Assembly (NCBI RefSeq): GCF_001039005.1 | Contig: NZ_LDWR01000041.1 | Coordinates: forward strand, 124,001 to 188,000 | Direction of reading: 5' to 3' | Origin: Burkholderia cepacia | Lineage (GTDB): Bacteria; Pseudomonadota; Gammaproteobacteria; Burkholderiales; Burkholderiaceae | Length of the DNA: 64,000 nucleotides | Shown here: positions 33,957-42,974 of the stretch, in pieces | How positions within the stretch are numbered: position 1 is the stretch's first letter | Layout: each line of letters opens with the position of its first letter | Position numbers and translations under genes: made by a program | The notes under the pieces: model-generated | The model's database searches: none | What the model saw: only the letters and a program-made list of their open reading frames with translations | What the model was told of the DNA's origin: nothing

Positions 33957-34772
33957 ATGCTGCCTACCGTATTCATCGTCTCCGACGGCACCGGGATCAC
34001 TGCCGAAACCTTCGCGCACTCGATCCTCTCCCAGTTCGACCAGAAATTCCGTCTCGTGCGCGTGCCGTTCATCGACTCGCCCGACAAGGCCTACGCGACC
34101 GTCGAAAAGATCAACGACGCCGCCGTGCACGACGGCCGCCGCGCGATCGTGTTCACGACGCTCGTCGACAGCGAGTCGAACGACATCGTCAAACGCTCGA
34201 ACGCGCTCGTGCTCGACATGTTCCAGCGCTTCGTCGAACCGCTCGAGCAGGAGCTGGAGCTCAAGTCGAGCCACGCGATGGGCCGCGGCCACCAGAACGC
34301 GGACACCGAGGAATACAAGACGCGGATCGAGGCGATCAACTTCTCGCTCGCGCACGACGACGGCCAGTCGAACCGCAACCTGTCGGAGGCCGACGTGATC
34401 CTCGTCGGCGTGTCGCGCAGCGGCAAGACGCCGACGAGCCTGTATCTCGCGATGCAGTACGGCGTGAAGGCCGCGAACTATCCGCTGATTCCGGAAGATT
34501 TCGAACGCGGCAAGCTGCCGTCGTCGCTCTCCACGCACCGCGAGAAGCTGTTCGGGCTGTCGATCGACCCGCAGCGCCTGTCGGAGATTCGCAACGAGCG
34601 CCGGCCGGGCAGCAAGTACGCGGCGCCCGAGAACTGCCGCTACGAGATCAACGAGGCCGAAGCGATGATGCGCCGCGAAGGGATCAAGTGGCTGTCGTCG
34701 ACGCACAAGTCGATCGAGGAAATCGCGACGACGATCCTGCAGGAAATCCGCCTCGACCGGCAGTCGTACTGA
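33957..34772 (+). CDS. ppsR: PEP synthase regulatory protein (bifunctional kinase/pyrophosphorylase)
   Basis: The 271-residue DUF299 protein controls PEP synthase by ADP-dependent phosphorylation and phosphate-dependent reactivation of a threonine near its catalytic histidine. It starts TVFIVSDGTGITAETFAHSI and carries the P-loop-like VGVSRSGKTPTSLYLA (about 150-165). The ATG at 33957 gives the family-typical N-terminus. It is divergent from ppsA, its target. Confidence 0.97.
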   Translation: MLPTVFIVSDGTGITAETFAHSILSQFDQKFRLVRVPFIDSPDKAYATVEKINDAAVHDGRRAIVFTTLVDSESNDIVKRSNALVLDMFQRFVEPLEQELELKSSHAMGRGHQNADTEEYKTRIEAINFSLAHDDGQSNRNLSEADVILVGVSRSGKTPTSLYLAMQYGVKAANYPLIPEDFERGKLPSSLSTHREKLFGLSIDPQRLSEIRNERRPGSKYAAPENCRYEINEAEAMMRREGIKWLSSTHKSIEEIATTILQEIRLDRQSY

Positions 34773-34808
34773 GCATCTGCGCGCGGCCGCCTGGCCGCCG
34801 CCGGAAAC

Positions 34809-34838
34809 AAAAAGGCCGCGGTCGACGCGGCCTTTTTT
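34809..34838. terminator. Bidirectional terminator between ppsR and the rRNA methyltransferase
   Basis: AAAAAGGCCGCG (34809-34820) and CGCGGCCTTTTT (34826-34837) form a perfect 12-bp stem with a five-base loop. A and T tracts on both sides suit both the ppsR transcript and the convergent long operon ending at 34,879. Confidence 0.92.
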
Positions 34839-34878
34839 CGTTGTGCGGGTTACGCGTGCGGCAGTGCACGCCCGGGCA

Positions 34879-35661
34879 TCATGCGTGCCGCTGCTGTCGC
34901 ACCTGTTCGAACAGGCACACCGCCGCGGCAGCGGCAACATTCAGCGACTCCATTCCGCCCGGCTGCGGAATCGTCACGCGATGCGTCGCCGCATCGCGCC
35001 AGAACGCCGATACGCCGGCGCCCTCGTTGCCGAACACCCATGCGACCGGCCCCGACAGGTCGCAATCGTAGATCGCCTGCGCGCCGTGCGAGTCGGTCAG
35101 CGCGACCGGTACGTCGAGCCGCCCGGCGAGCGCGTCGGGCGCCACATCCTCGTGGATCGACAGCAGGAAGTGCGCGCCCATGCCCGAGCGCAGCACCTTC
35201 GACGACCACGCGTAGGCCGTACCCGGTGCGCAGAACACATGGCGCACGCCGGCCGCGGCGGCACTGCGCAGGATCGAGCCGACGTTGCCTGCATCCTGCA
35301 CGCCGTCGAGCACGACCGACGTGTGCGTCACGCGCTCCGGCAGCGGGTGTGCCGGCCGGTCGACGAGCAGCAGGAACCCGACGCCGTTGACGACGCTCGA
35401 CAGCTGCCCGAACAAAGCATCGGGCAGCGTGACGACACACTGCGCGTCGACGCGCGCGACGATCGCCTGTGCCTCGGCGTGGCCGAGCGCGCCTTCGGTG
35501 GCGACGCACAGCTCGGGCGTGGCGCCCGTGTCGAGGTACGCGCTGGCAAGGTGAAACCCTTCGAGCAGTGCCTGATCGCCGCGGCGCTGCTGGGACGTCG
35601 AACCCGCGAGCGCCTTCAGGCGCTTGTACAGCGGGTTGTCGCGGGAAGTGATGCTTTTCAT
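34879..35661 (-). CDS. TrmH/SpoU-family RNA 2'-O-methyltransferase
   Basis: A 260-residue SPOUT methyltransferase: an N-terminal L30e-like substrate domain (DNPLYKRLKALAG, ALLEGFHLASAYL), then the trefoil-knot domain with LDGVQDAGNVGSILRSAAAA, WVFGNEGAGVS and IPQPGGMESLNVAAAAAVCL. It probably 2'-O-methylates a ribose in 23S rRNA or tRNA; the exact site is not readable. It is the last gene of the long operon, its ATG overlapping the rnhB stop (ATGA). Confidence 0.93.
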   Translation of the reverse strand: MKSITSRDNPLYKRLKALAGSTSQQRRGDQALLEGFHLASAYLDTGATPELCVATEGALGHAEAQAIVARVDAQCVVTLPDALFGQLSSVVNGVGFLLLVDRPAHPLPERVTHTSVVLDGVQDAGNVGSILRSAAAAGVRHVFCAPGTAYAWSSKVLRSGMGAHFLLSIHEDVAPDALAGRLDVPVALTDSHGAQAIYDCDLSGPVAWVFGNEGAGVSAFWRDAATHRVTIPQPGGMESLNVAAAAAVCLFEQVRQQRHA

Positions 35662-36302
35662 CGAATCAGATCAAGTGCGGCGCGAACCGGTGCGAACGTG
35701 CGCCGATGCGCTTCGCACGGGCCGTGCTCGCGCAGCGCGGCAAGGTGTTTCGCGGTGCCGTAACCCGCATGCACGTTGAAGCCGTACACCGGGAAGCGTT
35801 CGTGCAGGTCGACGAGCATGCGGTCGCGCGTGACCTTCGCGAGGATCGACGCGGCCGAGATACTCGGCACGAGCGCGTCGCCGCTGACGATCGCCTCGGC
35901 GCGAACCGCCAGCGTCGGACAACGGTTACCGTCGATCTGCGCGAGCGTCGGCAGCACCGACAGGCCTTCGACGGCCCGCTTCATCGCCAGCATCGTCGCG
36001 TGCAGGATGTTCAGCGTATCGATTTCGTCGACGCTTGCCGACGCGACGCAATACGCGCGTGAACGCGCAACGATCAGGTCGTACAGCGCGTCGCGCTTCT
36101 TCGCGGACAGCGCCTTCGAATCGTCGAGTCCGTCGATCGGCTGCGCCGGATCGAGGATCACCGCGGCGGCCACCACCGGCCCCGCGAGTGGGCCGCGCCC
36201 GGCTTCGTCGACACCGCAGACGATCTCGTTGGGCCGGCTGAAGTCGAAGCCGCCCTGCACGTCGCTCGATGCGCGGCGACGCGTTGCACGTACTGCCGTC
36301 AT
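35658..36302 (-). CDS. rnhB: Ribonuclease HII
   Basis: Cleaves RNA in RNA-DNA hybrids and single ribonucleotides in DNA. The 214-residue protein shows the catalytic DEAGRGPLAGPV motif near residue 32, the middle IDGN aspartate and the later SISAASILAKVTRDR. The ATG at 36302 overlaps the lpxB stop by four bases, so the two are translationally coupled, and the stop overlaps the next start in the same way. Confidence 0.96.
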   Translation of the reverse strand: MTAVRATRRRASSDVQGGFDFSRPNEIVCGVDEAGRGPLAGPVVAAAVILDPAQPIDGLDDSKALSAKKRDALYDLIVARSRAYCVASASVDEIDTLNILHATMLAMKRAVEGLSVLPTLAQIDGNRCPTLAVRAEAIVSGDALVPSISAASILAKVTRDRMLVDLHERFPVYGFNVHAGYGTAKHLAALREHGPCEAHRRTFAPVRAALDLIR

Positions 36303-37468
36303 GCGCGCCCCTTGCGTTGTTCGAGCACGCGCACGACCGCTTCGGCCGCCTTCGCGGCCGTGTTCTGCCGCAGCGAAAGATGCATTTCGGTAAACACTTC
36401 GGTCAGCGTACGGCGGTTCGCGTCGTCGCGCAGCTGCGTGAGCGTCGCATCGGCAAGCGCCTCGGGCGTCGCGAAATGCTGCAGCAGCTCGGGCACGACG
36501 AAGCGCCCCGCCAGGATGTTCGGCAAGCCGACGTAAGGCAGGTAGCCCTGCCGGCGCATGATCTGCCCGGTCAGCCAGGGCACCTTGTACGAGATCACCA
36601 TCGGCTTCTTCAGCAGCGCGGCTTCCAGCGTGACGGTGCCGCTCTTCACGAGGATCGCGTCGGCGGCCGTCATCGCAACTTGCGAGCGGCCGTCGGTGAT
36701 TGTCAATGCCAGCTGCGGATGCGCGTCGACGAGCGGCTGCAGCAACTCGCGCAGCGCAGGCGTCGCCGCCGGCATCACGAATCGCACGCCGGGCTCGCGT
36801 TGCTGCATCAGCGCCATCGCCGCGAAGAACGTCGGGCCGATCAGCGCGATCTCCGAGCGCCGGCTGCCCGGCAGCACCGCAATCACGGGGCCGTCGGCCG
36901 GCAGTCCCAGCGCGATGCGCGCGCCGTGCGTGTCGGGCTCGAGCGGAATCTCGTCGGCCAGCGGATGGCCGACGTAGGTCGATGCAACGCCTGCCTTGTC
37001 GAGAATCGCCGGTTCGAACGGGAACAGGCACAGCATGTGGTCGACGGACTTGGCGATCTTCTTGATCCGGCCGCCGCGCCATGCCCAGATCGACGGGCAC
37101 ACGAAGTGGATCGACGGGATGCCCGCGTCGCGCGCGGCCTGTTCGACGTTGAAGTTGAAGTCGGGTGCGTCGACGCCGATGAACGCGTCCGGCCGCTCGG
37201 CGAGCAGCTGGCGCTTCAGTTCGCCGCGAATCCGCAGGATCTCGGGAATCTGGCCCAGCGCCTCGACGTAGCCGCGCACGGTCAGCTTGTCCATCTGCCA
37301 GTGCGAGTCGAAGCCCTGCGCGATCATTCGCTGCCCGCCGATCCCGTAATACTGGGCCGATTCGGGCAGCCGCTCGCGCAGACCGCCGAGCAGCGACGCC
37401 GCGAGCAGGTCGCCGGACGGCTCGCCTGCCACCATCGCAAGCCGAAGCTGATTGGTCGGAAGCGGCAT
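36299..37468 (-). CDS. lpxB: Lipid-A-disaccharide synthase
   Basis: A 389-residue GT19 glycosyltransferase that joins UDP-2,3-diacylglucosamine to lipid X. Visible marks are AGEPSGDLLAASLLGGL at residues 14-30, the GVDAPDFNFNVE segment, SIWAWRGGRIKKI, and VLPGSRRSEI. Inner-membrane-associated, cytoplasmic. It lies three bases after lpxA in the lipid A section of the operon. Confidence 0.98.
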   Translation of the reverse strand: MPLPTNQLRLAMVAGEPSGDLLAASLLGGLRERLPESAQYYGIGGQRMIAQGFDSHWQMDKLTVRGYVEALGQIPEILRIRGELKRQLLAERPDAFIGVDAPDFNFNVEQAARDAGIPSIHFVCPSIWAWRGGRIKKIAKSVDHMLCLFPFEPAILDKAGVASTYVGHPLADEIPLEPDTHGARIALGLPADGPVIAVLPGSRRSEIALIGPTFFAAMALMQQREPGVRFVMPAATPALRELLQPLVDAHPQLALTITDGRSQVAMTAADAILVKSGTVTLEAALLKKPMVISYKVPWLTGQIMRRQGYLPYVGLPNILAGRFVVPELLQHFATPEALADATLTQLRDDANRRTLTEVFTEMHLSLRQNTAAKAAEAVVRVLEQRKGRA

Positions 37469-37471
37469 CGC

Positions 37472-38260
37472 TTAGCGGATGATGCCGCGTTGAGACGCGT
37501 CGACGAACTCGACGAGCGCCTTCACGGGCGCATCGCCCTCGCCGCCCGCCTCCGCCAGCTCGCGCAGCTGCACCTTCGCTTCCTCGAACGACAGGCCGTT
37601 CTTGTACAGCAGGCGGTACGCGCTGCGCAGCGCCGAGATCGCGTCGGCCGAGAAGCCGCGCCGGCGCAGCCCTTCGACGTTGATCCCGTGCGGCTCGGCC
37701 TTGTTGCCTGCCGCGATCACGAACGGCGGAATGTCCTGGACGAGTGCCGACGCGCCGCCCAGCATCGAGTGCGCGCCGATGCGCACGAATTGGTGAACAC
37801 CCGACATCCCGCCGACGATCGCAAAGTCGCCGATCTCGACGTGGCCGGCCATCTGTGCGTTGCTCGACAGGATCACGTGGTTGCCGACCCGGCAGTCATG
37901 GCCGATGTGCACGTAGGCCATGATCCAGTTGTCGTCGCCGAGCGTCGTCACGCCGACGTCCTGCACGGTGCCCGTGTGGATCGTCGTGAATTCGCGGATC
38001 GTGTTGCGATTGCCGATCACGAGCTTCGTCGGCTCGTCCTTGTACTTCATGTCCTGCGGACGGCCGCCGACCGACGCGTAATGGCCGATGCGGTTGTCCT
38101 CGCCGAGCGTCGTATGGCCTTCGATCACGCTGTGCGAGCCGATCGTCGTGCGCGCGCCGATCGTGACATGCGGACCGACGATCGCGTACGGGCCGATCTC
38201 GACCGACTCGTCGATCTGCGCGCCCGGTTCGACAATCGCGGTGGGATGAATCCTGGTCAT
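37472..38260 (-). CDS. lpxA: UDP-N-acetylglucosamine acyltransferase
   Basis: First step of lipid A synthesis: transfers 3-hydroxyacyl from ACP to UDP-GlcNAc. The 262-residue protein is a left-handed beta-helix of hexapeptide repeats (IGPYAIVGPHVTIGARTTIG) with the catalytic histidine in QMAGHVEIGDFA and the hydrophobic acyl ruler downstream (GGMSGVHQFVRIG), then the helical C-terminal cap. Between fabZ and lpxB. Confidence 0.98.
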   Translation of the reverse strand: MTRIHPTAIVEPGAQIDESVEIGPYAIVGPHVTIGARTTIGSHSVIEGHTTLGEDNRIGHYASVGGRPQDMKYKDEPTKLVIGNRNTIREFTTIHTGTVQDVGVTTLGDDNWIMAYVHIGHDCRVGNHVILSSNAQMAGHVEIGDFAIVGGMSGVHQFVRIGAHSMLGGASALVQDIPPFVIAAGNKAEPHGINVEGLRRRGFSADAISALRSAYRLLYKNGLSFEEAKVQLRELAEAGGEGDAPVKALVEFVDASQRGIIR

Positions 38261-38318
38261 GCGCCGTTGCCTCTCGATGTGATGTGTCGCGTTGCGTTGC
38301 CCATGCGTGCCGCGTCGC

Positions 38319-38786
38319 TCAGGGCGCCGCGTCGGTCGTCTTGACCGTGCACATCAGCTCGGCTTCCGCCGCCACCTTCCCGTCCACTTCCGCCACCGCC
38401 TTGAATTTCCAGATGCCGCGGATGTAGCGTTCGAACGTCACGTTCAGAATCAGTTGATCGCCCGGTTCGACCACCCGCTTGAAGCGGGCGCCGTCGATCC
38501 CGACGAAGTAATACAGCGTGTTCTCCGGATCCTTCGGCTGCTCTTCCGCGAAGGTCAGCAGCGCCGCGGCCTGCGCGAGCGCCTCGAGGATCAGCACACC
38601 CGGCATCACCGGCCGCTTCGGGAAATGCCCCTGGAAGAACGGCTCGTTGATCGACACGTTCTTCAGCGCTTTGATCCCTTTGTGCGGCTCGAGTTCGAGC
38701 ACGCGATCGACGAGCAGAATCGGGTAGCGATGCGGCAGCAGCGTGAGGATCTTGTGGATGTCGAGATTGATTTTTTCAGTGCTCAT
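38319..38786 (-). CDS. fabZ: 3-hydroxyacyl-ACP dehydratase
   Basis: A 155-residue hot-dog-fold dehydratase that makes trans-2-enoyl-ACP in fatty acid elongation and competes with LpxA/LpxD for 3-hydroxyacyl-ACP. The catalytic histidine is in GHFPKRPVMPG and the glutamate in LILEALAQ. The ATG at 38786 matches the family start (MSTEKINLDIHKIL); an upstream in-frame ATG is not supported by conservation. Confidence 0.97.
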   Translation of the reverse strand: MSTEKINLDIHKILTLLPHRYPILLVDRVLELEPHKGIKALKNVSINEPFFQGHFPKRPVMPGVLILEALAQAAALLTFAEEQPKDPENTLYYFVGIDGARFKRVVEPGDQLILNVTFERYIRGIWKFKAVAEVDGKVAAEAELMCTVKTTDAAP

Positions 38787-38915
38787 GATGGTTCGTCTCA
38801 CGCAGATGCTGCGCGGTGGTGATGCAAAGGCTGAAGCGGGCCGCCGCGCGGCCCAGTCTGGCAAACCGGGCCGGTTGCGCTGGCCGTGCCCGGTTCGTGG
38901 TCTCGCATGGTGCGC

Positions 38916-40025
38916 TCAGGCGTCCGTGCCGCCCTGGGCGGCAAGCGCGGCTTCGAGCGCCTTGATGCGATCACGCAGCTTGTCGAGATTGCGCACGAGC
39001 GCGGCGCTCTTGTTCCATTCGCCGTGGTCGACGGCCGGGAACGCGCTGGTATAGATGCCGGCCTTCGGCAGCGACTTCGACACGCCAGAATTCGCAGTGA
39101 TGATGACATAGTCGCCGAGCGTCACGTGGCCGGCGATCCCGGCCGCGCCGCCGATCATGCAGTGGCGGCCGATCGTCGTGCTGCCCGCAATGCCTGCCTT
39201 GCCGGCGATCACCGTGTAGGCGCCGATCCGGCAGTTGTGGGCGATCTGCACCTGGTTGTCGATCTTCACGCATTCCTCGATGACGGTATCCGCCATCGCG
39301 CCGCGATCGATCGTCGTGTTCGCGCCGATCTCGACGTCCGGGCCGATCGATACGCCGCCGACCTGCGGGATCTTGACCCAGCTGCCGGTGCGCGCGTCGC
39401 CGTCGCCGACGAAATCCGGCGCGAAGCCGAAGCCGTCGGAGCCGATCACGGCACCCGAATGGATGATCGCGCGTGGGCCGACCTTGCAGCCGTGGTACAC
39501 CGATGCGTTCGGATAAAGATGCGAGCCCGCGCCGATTGTCGTGCCGCGGCCGACGAATACGTTCGCATCGAGCTGCACGCCGTCTTCGATCACCGCGCCG
39601 GCCTCGACCGTCACGTGCGGGCCGATCACCGCGCTCGCGGCGACCTGCGCGGCCGGATCGACCGTCGCGCTCGGATGCACGCCGGCGGCGCGCTGCGGCG
39701 CGGCCAGGTCGATGAACAACTGCGCGACGCGCGCGAAGTACGCGTACGGATTCGGCGTCACAATGAAATTGCGGGGGCCAGCCATCTGGGGGCCGGCCGT
39801 CCGGCCGTTAGCGGCCGCGCCCAGCTTTTCCAGATCCTTCGGTGCGATCAACACCGCGCCTGCGCGGGTCGACTCGACCTGCGACAGGTACTTCGGATTC
39901 GCGAGGAACGCGAGCTGCTGAGGGCCTGCCTGGTCGAGCGGTGCGAGCCCGCTCACCTTGCACTGTGCGTCGCCGGCGATATCGCCGCCGAACCGCTTTA
40001 CGAGTTCCTCAAGCGTCAATGCCAT
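38916..40025 (-). CDS. lpxD: UDP-3-O-acylglucosamine N-acyltransferase
   Basis: Third step of lipid A synthesis. The 369-residue protein has an N-terminal uridine-binding domain (ALTLEELVKRFGGDI; AFLANPKYLSQV), a left-handed beta-helix of hexapeptides with the catalytic histidine in VQIAHNCRIG, and a C-terminal helix ending in a coiled coil (LDKLRDRIKALEAAL). It follows ompH, the usual order. Confidence 0.98.
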   Translation of the reverse strand: MALTLEELVKRFGGDIAGDAQCKVSGLAPLDQAGPQQLAFLANPKYLSQVESTRAGAVLIAPKDLEKLGAAANGRTAGPQMAGPRNFIVTPNPYAYFARVAQLFIDLAAPQRAAGVHPSATVDPAAQVAASAVIGPHVTVEAGAVIEDGVQLDANVFVGRGTTIGAGSHLYPNASVYHGCKVGPRAIIHSGAVIGSDGFGFAPDFVGDGDARTGSWVKIPQVGGVSIGPDVEIGANTTIDRGAMADTVIEECVKIDNQVQIAHNCRIGAYTVIAGKAGIAGSTTIGRHCMIGGAAGIAGHVTLGDYVIITANSGVSKSLPKAGIYTSAFPAVDHGEWNKSAALVRNLDKLRDRIKALEAALAAQGGTDA

Positions 40026-40041
40026 TCGTCGTCTGCTCCGT

Positions 40042-40569
40042 TCAGTTCGTCGAGCCGGACGCGAGCGCCTTGAGCACCTTGTCGGTGATGTCGATGCGCG
40101 GGCTGACGTACACGGCTTCCTGCACGATCAGGTCGTAATTCTGCTGCTCGGCAATCTGCTTGATGACCTTGTTCGCCCTCTCCAGCACGGCTGCCAGTTC
40201 CTCGTTGCGACGCTGGTTCAGGTCTTCGCGGAACTCGCGCTGCTTGCGCTGGAAGTCGGTATCGAGCTGCGCGAGATCGCGCTGCTTCTGCGCACGATCG
40301 GCCGCCGACAGCGACGTGCCGTTCTTGTCGAGCGAATCGGACATCGACTTCAGACGCGCCGCCAGGTCCTGCAGATCCTTGTCACGCTTCGCGAACTCGG
40401 CTTCGAGCTTCGTCTGCGCCGCCTTTGCGGGCGCCGACTCGCGCAGGATCCGATCCGAATTGACCGCCGCGATGCGGGCGACGTCCTGTGCGTGCACCGT
40501 TGCCGCGCCCAAGGCCAGCGCAACGGTCAGCGCGCACATCACTCGTTTCGAAAACTTACCGGTTAGCAA
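40042..40569 (-). CDS. skp: Periplasmic chaperone OmpH/Skp
   Basis: The 175-residue protein has a signal peptide (residues 1-27, ending VHA before QDVARI) and a long coiled-coil region (KLEAEFAKRDKDLQDLAARL through DTDFQRKQREFREDLNQ), as in Skp, whose trimer holds unfolded outer-membrane proteins like tentacles. It lies between bamA and lpxD, 34 bases after bamA. Confidence 0.96.
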   Translation of the reverse strand: MLTGKFSKRVMCALTVALALGAATVHAQDVARIAAVNSDRILRESAPAKAAQTKLEAEFAKRDKDLQDLAARLKSMSDSLDKNGTSLSAADRAQKQRDLAQLDTDFQRKQREFREDLNQRRNEELAAVLERANKVIKQIAEQQNYDLIVQEAVYVSPRIDITDKVLKALASGSTN

Positions 40570-40603
40570 AATTACCCTCTCGTTGCTGTTGTCATGCGTT
40601 CGA

Positions 40604-42913
40604 TCAGAACGCCGTCCCGATCTGGAACTGGAATTTCTGATACTGGTCGCCTTCGTGCTTCTGCAGCGGGAAGCCGAGGCTCAGCTTAAGCGGGCCGATC
40701 GGCGAGATCCACGCCAGACCCACACCATAGCCGTAACGCAGGCCGTTGGCACCCGTACTCGTGCCGCCCGGCGCGTTGCCCCACACGTTACCGCCGTCGA
40801 GGAACGTAAACACGCGCAGTGTGCGGTCGTAGCCCGTGCCCGGCAGCGGGAACGTCAGTTCGATGTTGCCGACGAGCATCTTCGAACCGCCGATCGGGTC
40901 GTTCGTCTTCGTGTCGCGCGGGCCCAGCGAGCTCGGCTCGTAGCCACGCACGGAGCCGATACCGCCTGCGTAGTAGTTCTTGAAGATCGGGTACGGGTTG
41001 CCGATACCGTTACCGTAGCCACCCTGCAGGTTCATGCCCAGGATGAAACCGCGCGAGAACGAATAGTAGTACTGCGCCTGCAGGTCGGCCTTGTAGTACT
41101 GGATCTTGCCGACCGGCACGCCGTACTCCATGTTCGCCTGCGTGAAGTAGCCGCGACTCGGAATCAGCGCGCTGTCACGCGCGTCGCGTGACCACGCGAT
41201 GGTCAGCGGCACCGTGTTCGACACGCGGCCGAACTGGTTCACGTAATCCTGGTAGCTCTGCGGCGTGTTCGAATCGACGTCGAGGCGGTTCTGCTCGAAG
41301 CCCGCGCCGAAGTAGACGGTATCGACTTCCGAGAACGGAATGCCGAACTTCAGGTTGCCGCCTGCGCTGATGATTCGGAAGCTCGAGCTCGTCGAATAGT
41401 AGAGCGGCTGGTACGTGCGGTAGTAGACGTCCGTGATCCGCTTGATGCCGTCGACCGTGAAGTACGGGTCGACCTGCGTGACGGTCAGCGTGCGATAGCT
41501 CTTTGCAGTGTTGACGTTCACCGACAGGCTCGTGCCCGAACCGAACACGTTGTCCTGCGACACGCCGGCCGACAGCACGACCTTGTCCGTCGACGAGAAG
41601 CCGGCGCCCAGCGTGATCGCGCCGGTCGGCTTTTCGTCGACCTTCACGTTCACGTCGACCTGGTCGTTCGTGCCTTCGACCGGCACCGTCGTCACGTCGA
41701 CGTTGGTGAAGTAGCCGAGACGGTTCACGCGGTCCTTCGACAGCGCAAGACGGTTCGAATCGAACCACGAGCTTTCGAGCTGGCGCATTTCACGGCGCAC
41801 CACTTCGTCGCGCGTACGCGTGTTGCCGACGACGTTGATGCGGCGCACGTACACGCGGCGGCTCGGATCGACGACGAGGTTCAGGTTCACCTTGTGGTTC
41901 GCCTGGTCGATGTCCGGCTGCGCGTTGACGGCCGCGAATGCGTAGCCGTATTCACCGAGCTTGTCGACGATCGACTTGGTGGTCTGCTGCAGCTTTTCGG
42001 CCGAGAAGCGGTCGCCCGGCTTGATCTTGATCAGCTTGTTGAGTTCGGCCTCGCGATCGAGCAGGTTGCCCGACAGCTTGATGCCCGACACCGTGTACGG
42101 CTCGCCTTCGTGCAGCGTCACCGTCAGGTACATGTCCTTCTTGTCGGGCGAGATCGACACCTGGGTCGACTCGATATTGAACTCGAGGTAGCCGTGATTC
42201 AGGTAGTACGAGCGCACGGCCTCGAGGTCGCCCGTCAGCTTTTCCTTCGAGTACAGGTCGTTCTTCGTGTACCAGGAGAACCAGTTCGGCGTCGACAGCT
42301 GCATCTCGTCGCGCAGCGTGCTGGTCTTGAACGCCTTGTTGCCGATGAAGTTGATCTGGCGGATCTTCGCGCTCGGACCTTCGGCCACCGCGAACAGGAT
42401 CGACACGCGGTTCGCGTCGACCGGCGTGACCGTCGTCTTGACCTCGGCCGCGTAGAAGCCGCGCGTGAGGTACTGGCGCTTGAGCTCCTGCTCCGCCTTG
42501 TCGACCAGCGCCTTGTCGTAGTAGCGGCCGTCGGCGAGGCCGACTGCGCGCAGCGCCTTCGTCAGGTTGTCCTTGTCGAATTCCTTCGTGCCGGTGAAGT
42601 CGATCGACGCGATGGCCGGACGCTCCTGCACCTGCACGATGACGACGTTGCCCTGCGTGGCGATGCGAACGTCGTTGAAAAAGCCCGTCGCGTACAACGC
42701 GCGGATTGCTTCGGATGCCTTGTCGTCCGTGAAGGTATCGCCCTGCTTGATCGGCAGATATGCGAACACCGAACCCGCTTCGACGCGCTGCAGCCCCTCG
42801 ATCTTGATGTCTTGCACCACGAACGGTGCCGCTGCATGCGCCGCGAGGCCGTGAGCGGCAAGCGCGGCCGCCGCAACTGTCTTAGGTACAAAGCGATGAG
42901 GTTTGAACAACAT
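40604..42913 (-). CDS. bamA: Outer-membrane protein assembly factor BamA
   Basis: The 769-residue Omp85 protein inserts beta-barrel proteins into the outer membrane. A signal peptide (residues 1-28, cut before APFVVQDI) precedes five POTRA domains (about 30-425; VQDIKIEGLQRVEAGSVFAY opens the first) and a 16-strand barrel with the conserved lid motif VRGYE and a C-terminal phenylalanine. Gene order rseP-bamA-skp-lpxD is the classical one. Confidence 0.98.
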   Translation of the reverse strand: MLFKPHRFVPKTVAAAALAAHGLAAHAAAPFVVQDIKIEGLQRVEAGSVFAYLPIKQGDTFTDDKASEAIRALYATGFFNDVRIATQGNVVIVQVQERPAIASIDFTGTKEFDKDNLTKALRAVGLADGRYYDKALVDKAEQELKRQYLTRGFYAAEVKTTVTPVDANRVSILFAVAEGPSAKIRQINFIGNKAFKTSTLRDEMQLSTPNWFSWYTKNDLYSKEKLTGDLEAVRSYYLNHGYLEFNIESTQVSISPDKKDMYLTVTLHEGEPYTVSGIKLSGNLLDREAELNKLIKIKPGDRFSAEKLQQTTKSIVDKLGEYGYAFAAVNAQPDIDQANHKVNLNLVVDPSRRVYVRRINVVGNTRTRDEVVRREMRQLESSWFDSNRLALSKDRVNRLGYFTNVDVTTVPVEGTNDQVDVNVKVDEKPTGAITLGAGFSSTDKVVLSAGVSQDNVFGSGTSLSVNVNTAKSYRTLTVTQVDPYFTVDGIKRITDVYYRTYQPLYYSTSSSFRIISAGGNLKFGIPFSEVDTVYFGAGFEQNRLDVDSNTPQSYQDYVNQFGRVSNTVPLTIAWSRDARDSALIPSRGYFTQANMEYGVPVGKIQYYKADLQAQYYYSFSRGFILGMNLQGGYGNGIGNPYPIFKNYYAGGIGSVRGYEPSSLGPRDTKTNDPIGGSKMLVGNIELTFPLPGTGYDRTLRVFTFLDGGNVWGNAPGGTSTGANGLRYGYGVGLAWISPIGPLKLSLGFPLQKHEGDQYQKFQFQIGTAF

Positions 42914-42974
42914 GCATCCCCAATATTTAGCTGCATCAAATCGGGCGGCTGCCGAGCGGCCGCCGCCTGACGCT